Below are positions 30,484 to 40,163 of a stretch of 64,000 nucleotides of DNA, piece after piece. Position numbers and translations under genes: made by a program. The notes below the pieces were generated by a model. That model searched no databases. It was not told where the DNA came from and was given only the letters and a program-made list of their open reading frames with translations. Origin of the DNA: Chrysoporthe austroafricana (taxonomy: Eukaryota; Ascomycota; Sordariomycetes; Diaporthales; Cryphonectriaceae); the NCBI GenBank assembly GCA_001051155.2, contig JYIP02000006.1, positions 3,286,001 through 3,350,000 on the forward strand. The letters run 5' to 3'. Each line of letters starts with the position of its first letter. Positions within the stretch are counted from its first letter, which is position 1.

Positions 30484-33017
30484 ATGGCACCAGGAATACT
30501 GGATCAGACCGGCGGCAGCGCTCTCCACGCTGTCAAGGATGAAATCGTCACAAAGAAGCAGCCGGCGCCTGCGACCGACCTGTCGAAGCAACACGACCAT
30601 GTTCTGAAGACATATCGTATTCTTATTGCTGATCTGTGCCAGCAGTTCAACATGGGCCACCCAGGGTGAGTGCTAAAGTGGAAGCACACATGCCCTTGCC
30701 CGCTGTAGACCTCGTGGCTGATATACATCGACTCAACAAGTGGCGCAATCGGTATGGCAGCTATTGGCGTCGCTCTGTGGAAGTACGTGATGCGCTACGC
30801 GCCTCACAGCCCGGACTGGTTCAACAGGGACCGTTTTGTCTTGTCGAATGGTGAGTTGCCTAGCTGTGTCCAGCATCCGCCAAGCGCTGCTCAGAAAACA
30901 CCCAAGACGAAACTGCGAAGAAGAGAAAGAAGAGAAAAAAAGAAAATTGGCTGATGCACTAGTACCCAGGACACACATGCCTGTTCCAGTACAGCTTCCT
31001 GCATCTCTCCGGGTACAGGGCCATGACGTTCGACCAGCTCAAGTCGTACCACTCGGAGCGGGCGGACTCGCTGTGCCCCGGCCACCCGGAGATCGAGATC
31101 GAGGGCGTCGAGGTGACGACGGGGCCCCTGGGCCAGGGCGTCGCGAACGCGGTCGGCCTCGCCGTCGCGACCAAGAACCTGGTGGCGACGTACAACAGGC
31201 CGGGCCACGACGTGGTCTCCAACCACACCTGGTGCATGGTCGGCGATGCCTGCCTGCAGGAGGGCGTCGGCCTGGAGGCCATCTCCCTCGCCGGGCACTG
31301 GAAGCTGAACAACCTGACCATCATGTGAGCATCCTTTCTTCTCCTCCTCCTTCTTCTTCCTCCCTCGCGGGCGCAGCTGACGGGCCGCACCCAGCTACGA
31401 CAACAACCAGATCACCTGCGACGGGTCGGTCGACATGGTGAACAGCGAGGACGTCAACGCCAAGATGCGCGCGTGCGGCTTCGACGTGCTCGAGGTCGCG
31501 GACGGCTGCCACGACGTCGAAGGCATCGTGCGCGCGCTGGAGCAGGCGCGGCGGTCCGCGGAGCGGCCCGTCTTCGTGAACGTCCGGACGACCATCGGGC
31601 TGGGGAGCGCGGTCGCGGGCAAGGCGGCCGCGCACGGCGCGCCCTTCGGCGCCGAGGACGTGCGGCGGATGAAGGTCGCCGCCGGCCTCGACCCGGAGCG
31701 GCACCTCGAGGTCGGCGGGGATGTCCGTGAGTTCTTTGCCGACCTGCCGGGGCGGGGCGAGGCTTTCGTGAAGGATTGGGAGGGGCTCCTCGGCCGGTAC
31801 TGCGAGGAGTTCCCGGAGCTGGGCCGGGAGCTGCAGTCCCGCATGCGCGGCGAGATCCGCAGCGACTGGAAGGACCTGATCCCCAAGGCGTTTGACACGG
31901 CTCCTACGGCGTCGCGGGTGTCCGGCGGGAAGGTCATCAACCCGCTGGCGAAGGAGATCAACTCCTTCATGGTCGGCACCGCCGACCTGTCGCCGTCTGT
32001 GAACATGATATGGGACGGAAAGGTTGACTTTCAACCGGTAAGCCTTCCTTGCGTGCGCCTTGCCCTTGATTTCTGGAACACTACGCCGATAGCTGACCTG
32101 ACCTGACCTGACAGCCGGACCTCAAGACCTCGTGTGGGATCAACGGCGACTACTCCGGGCGCTACATCCACTACGGCGTCCGCGAGCACGCCATGGCCGG
32201 CATCGCCAACGGCCTCGCGGCCTTCAGCCCGGGGACCTTCCTCCCCGTGACCTCGTCCTTCTTCATGTTCTACCTCTACGCCGCGCCGGCCGTGCGCATG
32301 GGCGCCCTGCAGCGGCTGCAGGTCCTCCACGCCGCGACGCACGACACCATCGGCGCCGGCGAGGACGGCCCGACGCACCAGCCCGTCGAGCTGGCGGCGC
32401 TCTACCGCGCGATGCCGAACCTGCTCTATCTCCGGCCCGGCGACGCCGAGGAGGTCGCCGGCGCCTGGGCCGTCGCCGTCGCGCACCGCGGCGGGCCGAG
32501 CATCGTCAGCGTGAGCCGCCACAAGATCCCGCAGCTGCACGGCGGGGGGCAGGGGAAGGGCCTAACGAGCAGGGAGGGCGTGGCCAGGGGCGCCTACGTG
32601 CTCCGCGAGGCCGAGGGCGGTGCGGCAGATGTGACCATGATCGGTGTGGGAGCTGAGCTCTCGTTCGCGGTGGACGTGGCCGACGAGCTCGGGCGACGGG
32701 GTGTCCGCGCGAGAGTGGTCAGCTTCCCGTGCTGGCGGCTGTTCGAGATGCAGCCTGTCGAGTACCGCCGCAAGGTTCTCTCTCGTCACGGGCAAGGGGG
32801 GGTTCCTGCAGTGGTGATCGAGCCTTACGCACCGAACGGGTGGGAGAGATACGCGGATGCTGGAATCAACCTGCGTACGTTCGGCCATAGTCTGCCTGGA
32901 AAGTACATCTACGACCACTTCGGGTATCAGACGGCGCCGATGACAGACAAAATCGTGGGATACCTTGATGGTATTAAGGACGGAAAGTACATTAAAGGAG
33001 AGTTTGTTGGTTTGTGA
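30484..33017 (+). CDS. transketolase family, dihydroxyacetone synthase-like
   Basis: TPP-dependent transketolase, 730 aa from five exons: 30484-30665, 30741-30850, 30970-31324, 31395-32037 and 32115-33017. Motifs in order: 'NMGHPGGAIGMAAIGVALW', 'RDRFVLSNGHTCLFQY', 'GPLGQGVANAVGLAVA', TPP motif 'VGDACLQEG' to 'YDNNQITCDGSVD', and the PYR-domain 'YGVREHAMAGIANGLA' with the catalytic Glu. 'CLFQY', 'GDACLQEG' and 'CDGSVD' match the dihydroxyacetone-synthase branch (formaldehyde + xylulose-5-P to dihydroxyacetone + glyceraldehyde-3-P) better than ordinary transketolase. The C-terminus (FVGL) is not a peroxisomal PTS1, unlike methylotrophic yeast enzymes. It neighbours the polyol dehydrogenase, whose ketopentose product could feed it after phosphorylation. 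Four introns, all with GTGAGT/GTAAGC-like donors. Confidence 0.9.
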
Positions 33018-33345
33018 CCGGGTTCAGCGATGAAGGCCAAGGCGGCTGGGTCCTAGAGGTCTGTCAGAGCATTGTTAAGCTGCAATGCGTTCGAGGACGA
33101 GGATGAGCCTTGAGCTTCAATAGATAGAACACAGGAGATAAACGGAATGGGTATGATTGCTCGAGAGTCGTTCTAGGGAGAGCAGCCTCATCTTTACATG
33201 TTCGGGACCCAGTCCGTCAACCCATGATAGCCACCAGAGACAAGCTATTACACCACCCTTGACCCGAACCACTTCCACCCTTCACAAGGCACCAGATCAG
33301 ACAGGAGTAATTGAACAAGACCAGCATAAGAGATCAACGACATGC
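33018..33345. other. convergent 3' spacer
   Basis: 3' ends of the DHAS-like gene and of the minus-strand Cys-rich gene meet here. No additional feature seen. Confidence 0.5.
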
Positions 33346-34389
33346 CTAGGGGAAGTCACAGCGGATGACCTCCACGGGCATGGGCTCCTTCAGCTTGATG
33401 ATGCGAGTCTTCTTGCCGTACTCTTCCTTCTCCTCGTACTTCTCAATGGGAAGTGGTGTCCAAGGGAACCACGACTTCATGGGAAGGCAGCGGACATTCC
33501 AGTCCTCCTTCTCGGGAGAGTACTTGATGACATCCACCACAAAGTGGTCATGATCTATGACGGTGTCAAAACGGGTGAAGGGGCTAGAGGGGCGGAGACG
33601 GGAGGTCACTTACCAGTCCAGGCCTCATCGCCATCAGGCCAGACCAGCTGGTCGTAGTGCCCCTTGGGACCGTGGTAGACAACCTTGACGTAGCCCTTGG
33701 GGTGGTGAGGATCCTCGCCGTGGTATTCGTCGTCGTAGTCCGGGAAGTCTGGGTAGTCTGGGTAGCAGTCCTTGTCCTTGCGGGGGTGGCATTCGTAGTC
33801 CTTGTCTTGGTGCTTCTTCTTGTGGCAGTCCCAGTCCCAGGGCTTGCAGAAGTCATGAGGGTAGGGGTGCTTGTCCCGGCACTTGTTGTCATCAGGGTGG
33901 CAGTAGTCGTCCTTCTTCTTCTTCTTGTAGCACTTGTCGTCGTCCTTGTGGCAGTCCTTGTACTTGTCACAATCGTCGAAGTCGTAGTAGCACCTGTCGT
34001 AGCACTTGCCGTAATTCCTGTCGTAGTTCTTGCAATGATTGTTGTAGTCGTCGTAGTCATCGCAGTCCTTGTAGCAAGGCTTGTCGTACGGGTGGCACTT
34101 CTTGTACTGGTCCCAGTACTTCTTGTAACAATCGTGGTCGTCCCGGGGATAGCACTCGTGGCCACCGGTCACGGTCAGGGCCAGATCCGTGCTGGCGGGG
34201 GCAAGAGTGACATCGGCAGGCAGCTCGCGGGGGATGTCAAGCTGTGGCAGGGGAGAAGAGGCATCAGGAATCTGGGGCAGGGATGCAGGACAGCAGGATT
34301 GAAGGGGAGGGGAGTGAACTCACGGCTGAGGCCTGGGCGAGACCCAGAATGAAGGGCGCCAGGGACGCGATGGTAGCCGGGCTGAACAT
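33346..34389 (-). CDS. secreted Asp/Lys/Tyr/Cys-rich protein, new type
   Basis: Three exons (34389-34324, 34241-33614, 33554-33346; introns 82 and 59 bp with GTGAGT and GTAAGT donors) give 300 aa. Exon 1 is a signal peptide (FSPATIASLAPFILGLAQAS). After ~25 ordinary residues comes a tract (about 51-195) made almost only of Asp, Lys, Tyr, Cys and His, with 17 cysteines at 52-181, many spaced seven apart. By hand count about 26% is Asp and 19% Lys, and no Leu, Ile, Val, Ala, Ser, Thr or Met occurs in 140 residues. The last ~90 residues are normal and look folded ('GYVKVVYHGPKGHYDQLVW', 'HFVVDVIKYSPEKEDWNV', 'MPVEVIRCDF'). Well-formed introns and signal peptide argue that it is real. Possible roles: metal binding, tyrosine or disulfide cross-linked matrix, adhesion. 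No family recognised. Confidence 0.75.
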
Positions 34390-35970
34390 GATGGCGGATG
34401 GGATTGGACGTGTGACAGCTCGAGCAGAGAGGGTGGGTGACGTGGTGTCAGAGAGAGAGACAGGCAGGAGAGAGAATGTGAAGGATACGAACAAAAGACT
34501 GTTGATGGTAGAAGAATGCTGAAGAAGAGTGTCGTGGGCGGAAGTGAGAGACGGTGATGGTGGTTCCAAAATGGGGTGGAAGTGGGTGGTGGCGGTGGAG
34601 AGATGGATGAAGAAGAGAAGAAGAGAAGAAACATGAGATCTCGAAGGGGAGCGGGAGTTCCAAGAAGATATGGTCTGTTTCTTGTTGTGATGTCCAGCGG
34701 TGCCTTCTTCCTGAGTACAGAACGAACGAGCAGGAGCAGCCGTGGCCTTAGGCATCTCAACTCGACCCGCCCAGACAGGTAGGCACGATATGCCTAGCAG
34801 CAAGCGCTGCCTCAGCGCAGGACCGGAGAGTTCAGCCACCGCCTTCTTAGAAACATCAAGAGGCAACAGATGCTGCCCAGGTTGCTCTCGCCTCGTGGGA
34901 CACTCTTCCTTCCGGCTGAAGACATGATGACTTATCCTCTTAGCAGAGGGGCAAGGCTGCAAAAGGACATGAAGAGTCTCCGTCCTGCTTCTCATGTGCA
35001 AGAGGCTCAAAGTGTCGAGCAACGGCACGGCTGTGGCCCTGTGGCAGCCCAAAGAAGAAGAGAAAAAAAGGCGCAGAGAGAAGTGCTCTGTTCTTTTGTA
35101 CTCTGTTCCGGTCCTTTGCCCCAGTAAGCAGACTCTTCTTCTCTCAACACAACTCACACACACCAAGGGCGGGGGGTGATGTGCTCCTTCTCAGGCCAGT
35201 AGCGTCCAGCTTTGGCCAGCTCTGGTCCGGAAAATGCTGGAGCGGTTCGACCACGAGGAAGGGGGCATGTCTGCATGTGAACCCTCTACGGAAGGACGAG
35301 AGGCGCTGCGGCCTGGGAGGCTCTTGAGAAGCAGGCACAAGCCTTCGAACATGCGCTTGGGAAGGCGGATACGGTAGGCGAGAGGCCAGCGGGCGTCACT
35401 GCCGCCGTGGACCCAGGCATGTGAAGATCACAGCCCAAGGCCAACTAGGTCTCACACCTTGGGAGAGGTCTCTGGCCACGTAGATATGTGCGAGGTGCGC
35501 GCAAGCGGTAGGATGACAGGCGTTCGAAATACATGGGATGCGAGTATCATACATTTTGTGTATCGACCAAACGTAGAAGAACGCTCCGAGAATGCTCCAG
35601 TGTGATCATCGCGTATGCAATACAGTTCCTCGTAACTTCATGATGCCTAGCGTAACGCTCCAAGGCCCTCATCTGTCTCGCCGTGCCTTGTGGTGACAGC
35701 CGTGCTCACACATCCAGGCGCTCCTGTTTCCGCGCCAGCTTTCTGGCCGGGCTGTATTCTTGTTCCCCTCGTGCTGTGTTCTCAGTCTCCACAAGCAGCT
35801 GTGCTCCTGACTGATGGCCCAAATCAAACCTCTGTAGTGGTGGCTGCCCATCTTCACGAGGAAAGCCAAGACGTTGGATTAGGCTGCGCAGGTGCATCGT
35901 ATAGCTTCGATAATCCACGACTCCTCACGGGAAGAGCGTGGTGTCTGTCTGCAGCCGCCGGGCGCACCCA
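34390..35970. other. intergenic, promoter of the Cys-rich gene
   Basis: About 1.6 kb. On the minus strand the first ~350 bases upstream of the start are extremely C/T-rich, with runs of TCTC and TTCTTC, a typical strong fungal leader. The remainder has low-quality frames only, which also cover the 3' end of the glycosyltransferase gene. Confidence 0.5.
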
Positions 35971-37542
35971 TCAGCGCCAGACCACCCGGATCAGCCCCCT
36001 CCCGACCCCGTTCTCCCTCCGGACGTAGTACAGCGTGACGCTGCCGTCGTCCCCGACGACGCTCCTCTCCATCAGGAACTGCACCTTGCCCTCGTCCCGG
36101 TCCTTGAGCGGCGCGAGGCTGTACTCCCAGCTGTCCTCGATCTCCCACTCGGTGTGCTTCCACGTGTGCTCCATGGCCTCGGGGTGCTGCGCCGCCAGCG
36201 CCGCCTCGCCGTAGCCGTACCGGACGATGCTGAAGCCGTTGCTCATCTGCCACCCGTCCTGGAAGCGGAGGCTCTGCAGCACGCACGGCCGGCCGCACGC
36301 GCGCGCCACGGCCCCGACGGCCGGCAGGTCGTGGTGGTGCCAGCTCTTCCAGTGGTGCACGCTCAGCGGCTGCCGCCGCGGCGCCTCGTAGAACCCCGTC
36401 ACGTCGCCGTGCAGGTCGAGCTGGTGCAGCCCGTGCTCGAGGCTCAGCTTCGTCGTCGTGTGCCGGTGGATGCACTCGCCCACCAGCGTGTCGCCGCCGG
36501 CCACCGTGCCCTCTTGGGGAAAACAGGTGCCCGCGAACGGCCGCATGGCCGCCAGCAGCGGGCGCGAGAGGAACACGCCGGCGCCGCCGACGGCGTAGAG
36601 CCCGCCATGGTTGATGTTCCACTTATTGTCGCTCAGGGCGCCCACGTACCACGGCTGCGAGGCGTCGTACCGGGCCAGCATGGCCAGCACGGCGTCGAGG
36701 TCGAGGAAGAAGGTGTCGTCGTCGATGAGCACGGCCCACTCGGACTGGGGCTCCATGCGGTCGTACAGCTCGGCCAGCAGCGAGACGAAGCGCTCGCCCC
36801 AGCCGGCGTCGCGCTCGACCAGGGTGACGTGCTCGAGCCCCGCGGCGCGGCATAGCACGGCGACCTCCTCAGCGGCGGGCTCGCCGGGCCGCAGGGTCTC
36901 GTTCTGCGGCTCGTGCACGACGACGAGGCGCGCGCCGGTGCCGGCGGCCCAGTGCTGGAAGTTGCGCAGGTTCTCAGGCATGCGCTCGAGCGTGGTGGCG
37001 ACGCCGAAGACCAGCCTGGAGGCGTCGGGCGGGGGCCGGCGGGCGGGGAAGTCGAGGGTGATGGAGGCGAGGGGCGTGCCGGGGGCGGGCTCGAGGTCGG
37101 TGACGTTGAAGCCCGGGGCGGCGAGGTCGTGCACCGTCAGCTTGGGCATAGCGATGGGGAGCTGGCGCTGGTGGGGGCTCCGCGGGCTGCTGCTGCTGCC
37201 GCCATCGCCGTCGCGCCCCGCGCCCTGGCCGGCGGGCCTGTGGCCGTGCGCGAGGGACGGGCTGCCCTTGGTCGCCGGCGCGTCCGTCCTGACCTTGATG
37301 TTCAGCGTGGCGACCTCGATCTCGGCGGCGAAGTCTGGGATGCCGAAGAGCTCGAACCGCGGGCCATTGTACTCGTCAGGCTGCTGGGCGGGCACGGCGG
37401 TCTGGTCGACCGGCCGCCCGAACAGCAGCGCGCCGGGCTCGCTCAGCCTCGAGATGAAGAAGACGACAAAGGTGGCGAAGATGAGAGAGGTGACGAATCG
37501 CGAGCGCTTAGAGGCGGCGAGCGTCACGAGAGGGGAGCCCAT
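35971..37542 (-). CDS. type II membrane glycosyltransferase (GT31/DUF604-like)
   Basis: A 523-aa intronless Golgi-type protein: short cytosolic N-terminus, one TM anchor ('RFVTSLIFATFVVFFISRL', residues ~15-33), a ~120-aa Pro/Gly-rich stem, then a catalytic domain. 'SEWAVLIDDDTFFLDLD' near 270 contains the DxD-type metal/nucleotide-sugar motif. 'PWYVGALSDN', 'GGAGVFLSRPLL', 'GGDTLVGECIH' and 'GFYEAPRRQPLSVHHWKSW' match the order seen in fungal fringe-like GT31/DUF604 proteins. It probably adds a hexose to a glycoprotein or glycolipid in the Golgi; donor and acceptor cannot be told. It is very GC-rich, and the opposite strand carries long shadow frames. Confidence 0.85.
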   Translation of the reverse strand: MGSPLVTLAASKRSRFVTSLIFATFVVFFISRLSEPGALLFGRPVDQTAVPAQQPDEYNGPRFELFGIPDFAAEIEVATLNIKVRTDAPATKGSPSLAHGHRPAGQGAGRDGDGGSSSSPRSPHQRQLPIAMPKLTVHDLAAPGFNVTDLEPAPGTPLASITLDFPARRPPPDASRLVFGVATTLERMPENLRNFQHWAAGTGARLVVVHEPQNETLRPGEPAAEEVAVLCRAAGLEHVTLVERDAGWGERFVSLLAELYDRMEPQSEWAVLIDDDTFFLDLDAVLAMLARYDASQPWYVGALSDNKWNINHGGLYAVGGAGVFLSRPLLAAMRPFAGTCFPQEGTVAGGDTLVGECIHRHTTTKLSLEHGLHQLDLHGDVTGFYEAPRRQPLSVHHWKSWHHHDLPAVGAVARACGRPCVLQSLRFQDGWQMSNGFSIVRYGYGEAALAAQHPEAMEHTWKHTEWEIEDSWEYSLAPLKDRDEGKVQFLMERSVVGDDGSVTLYYVRRENGVGRGLIRVVWR

Positions 37543-40163
37543 GGCGTCAGTGGGTCGCGCCCCAGCACGGTGCAGGTAGTGGGCGTGCCGCAGCCGTCGC
37601 AGCTCTCAGGAGGACGTTGGTCGTGGCGTTCGTTCAAGGCGCGCGGCGGGGGTCACACCGTAGCCAGGCGAGGAGGGCATTCCGACTTCAACGCCTCGTC
37701 TTCATGTTCGTGGCAGTGAAGGAGAAAGCCACGGGCCGCAGAGACGACGGGACCTCTAGGAAAAAGAATCCGTGCCAAGTGTCCAAGACCAGGGACGGAA
37801 CTAGTAAATGCAGCAATATGCAAAGGATCAGTGCTGTATGCACGCATGCCTGCACGAACCAGAAACAGCTTGTTTCAACGCCAAGCAGCCGACTTGCACG
37901 TCAAGATAAGTCTAACCCCGATCTGTTGGCAGCCGTGATTATGATCTCCCCGAGCTTATTGACGGGTTGCCACCAATCGAAGGCCCTCGAGACGGTAGAG
38001 ATCTTGCCCCAATCAGGGCACTCAGGGCACTCAGGGCACTCAGGGCACACAGGGCACACAGGGCACACAGGGCACACAGGGCACACAGGGCACACAGGGT
38101 GGAGCGTCATCCTCCTGCTTCGCATTTACTTCGCATTCACTTCGCATTCAACCTGAGATAGTGTACTGCATAGATGGCAAATAGTAGTCGATAAGTCGTC
38201 TCGAGGCTGGGCGGGCGGCATCCTGAAACGAGCGTGTCCCACTCCACTCCAGGCACCACTGCACCGTGTCCTACATGATATGTACCATAGTACATGCACT
38301 ATTAGAGACCAGTGACGGCCAGGCCTAGAGCGCAACCTCAACGCCGTCCCGTCGGACAGCAATGCGAGAGCACGCACATCTCTTGAAGAAAGCCACCAAC
38401 GGCTCGCATCGTTTTTAGCTCTCGTCTCGCAAGAATGGCTTCCAGTTTCGGCCCAGCAGCCCCTGCAGCGGCGGAGGGAACTCCCCACGCTGCCTGCATG
38501 TCGGCCCTGGCGCCCAGGCCACAGACATCGAAGTTTCTCCGGAGACCGACGACGGCAATCTAGCACGCCCATCGTGGCACCTGTCCAGTCTGGCTGGAGG
38601 GTCTGTCTGGCAGGTCGCAGCTCGTGCAGGCGAGACGGAGGACGAGACTCAATGCCCAAAAGACGATGCAGGAATGAATTGATGTTGTCCCAGCAGGTGC
38701 TGCTCAAGACGACGACAGGCGTTGCTACGGGTGCCCTGGCGCTGTGTCAAAAACCGTTGAGACCATTCGGTCAAGGTCATTCCATGTGAGGTGGCCCACC
38801 CGTAACATTGCGTGCTCCTCATGCTCATGTAGGTGCTCTTCGTGTTGGCGCCGCCGGGCCGGAATACACTTGGCGCCAAGCGGCACCGGCGGCTCCTATC
38901 TGTCCTTCGCCCGGCGGTAGGACAAGAAGTTGAGATTCCCTGAACGAGGCGACGGTGGTCAGAAGGATTTCTTACTCTCACGACACTATCGCCACTGCGC
39001 CCTCCTGCAGCGACCTTCGGTCGTGACAGGGCCAGAGCAGCCGCCACAGCCTAGCTAGAGATCCCTCCGCCCACGGCCCCAGAGATGCTGTCTCAAGGCA
39101 AGGCGTCTATCATGTCTCTACGCATGACCGTTCCCAGCGCAGGCTCACAGGTTATTACAGTGAAGGCTCATAGAGGTCTAGAATGTTACAGCCATTTAGG
39201 CTTGCAGTAATCATGGCTCTAATTCCATGACTCCCAAGCCCCCCTGGGATTAAACGCCCTTGGGATTATAGGTATTCGAATTCGGGGAGTTGGTCTCAGC
39301 GGTGAGGAGTGTTAAAAGTATTCGCAGGAGTAATTATCGGCTTCTTTCGTCAAATGTTTCTGATTCAAGTTGTTAGACATATTACCTAGATCTTGATTCT
39401 TGCTTTGACCTTAGTTCTAAAGGCTTGCGCACCTTTCCGAAGCCGAAGCCATTCTAGAACGCCTAGGCTCAATTATAGTTAGTTACACTACTAATAGACT
39501 GAGTACCCATACAATATAGACTCAGTCAAGGTAGTTATGGAGAAGATATCTGCAACTTCCAAAGTCAGTTCTGTTTGCTACGTCTACGAAGTAGTTTACA
39601 TGATTCGATAATTCCCAATCAACTAAGGTTTGCTGATCAATGAGCACAGCTCAAGCGCTGCGATAACATACTTCCCACGTATGTGACAATTGAGAATTCG
39701 TACGGACTGGCGTTCGGCCATATCAGTATTCACCTGGTGGCAATTGAAGCATGCGGAATTTGCCACACTGTGTAAAAGGCTTCAAGTGAGTGAAAAGTCA
39801 TGGACAAGCTTCTTACGCCTAACACTCTATCTACCCACCGCCTTTGATACAAGCCCAATCTTCTCCATAAGGTCCTTACCTCTATCATGCCTCTACCACC
39901 TCCACTACGCTTCCACCTTCTCTAGCACTTCTGCCACTTCTGCCACTTTTTGTAGAGACCCAATTTCCTCCAGAAACCTCTTGTCTAGCCTGCTCCGTAT
40001 TTCTGCCACACTCCGTACAGGCCTAACCTTCTAGACACCCTCCTGACGTCTCCATCAACAGCTCGTTAACCTCGTCCCATCCTACGGGCACCGACAACTG
40101 GCCTGTTTACCTTGCGACATAACTCAACGACCAGCTGCTCATGCACTTGAGCGCCAAACCAAG
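37543..40163. other. 2.6-kb gene-poor region
   Basis: Contains the 9-bp minisatellite (38014-38099), a short 'CTTCGCATT' triplication just after it (~38118-38150), an AT-rich block at ~39150-39700 with no recognisable transposon protein, and a C/T-rich leader before 40164 with 'CTTCTGCCA' repeats. No gene supported on either strand. Confidence 0.5.
38014..38099. repeat. 9-bp minisatellite
   Basis: Nine units: three of CAGGGCACT followed by six of CAGGGCACA, plus a partial unit. The change of variant midway suggests expansion of one variant. Frames through it read as repeated HTGHTG/RAHRAH, which are artefacts of the repeat. Confidence 0.95.

Noticed and set aside
33657..34352. 231-codon plus-strand frame reading as an extremely Val/Leu-rich 'membrane protein'
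   Set aside because: It is the mirror of the minus-strand tract: GAC, AAG and TAC codons read backwards as GTC, CTT and GTA. The minus strand has the signal peptide and introns.
36611..37719. Long plus-strand frames opposite the glycosyltransferase
   Set aside because: GC-rich shadow frames without motifs; the minus strand encodes the TM anchor and DDD motif.
38014..38099. Possible CRISPR-like array
   Set aside because: Units are 9 bp with no spacers: a minisatellite, and the host is a eukaryote.
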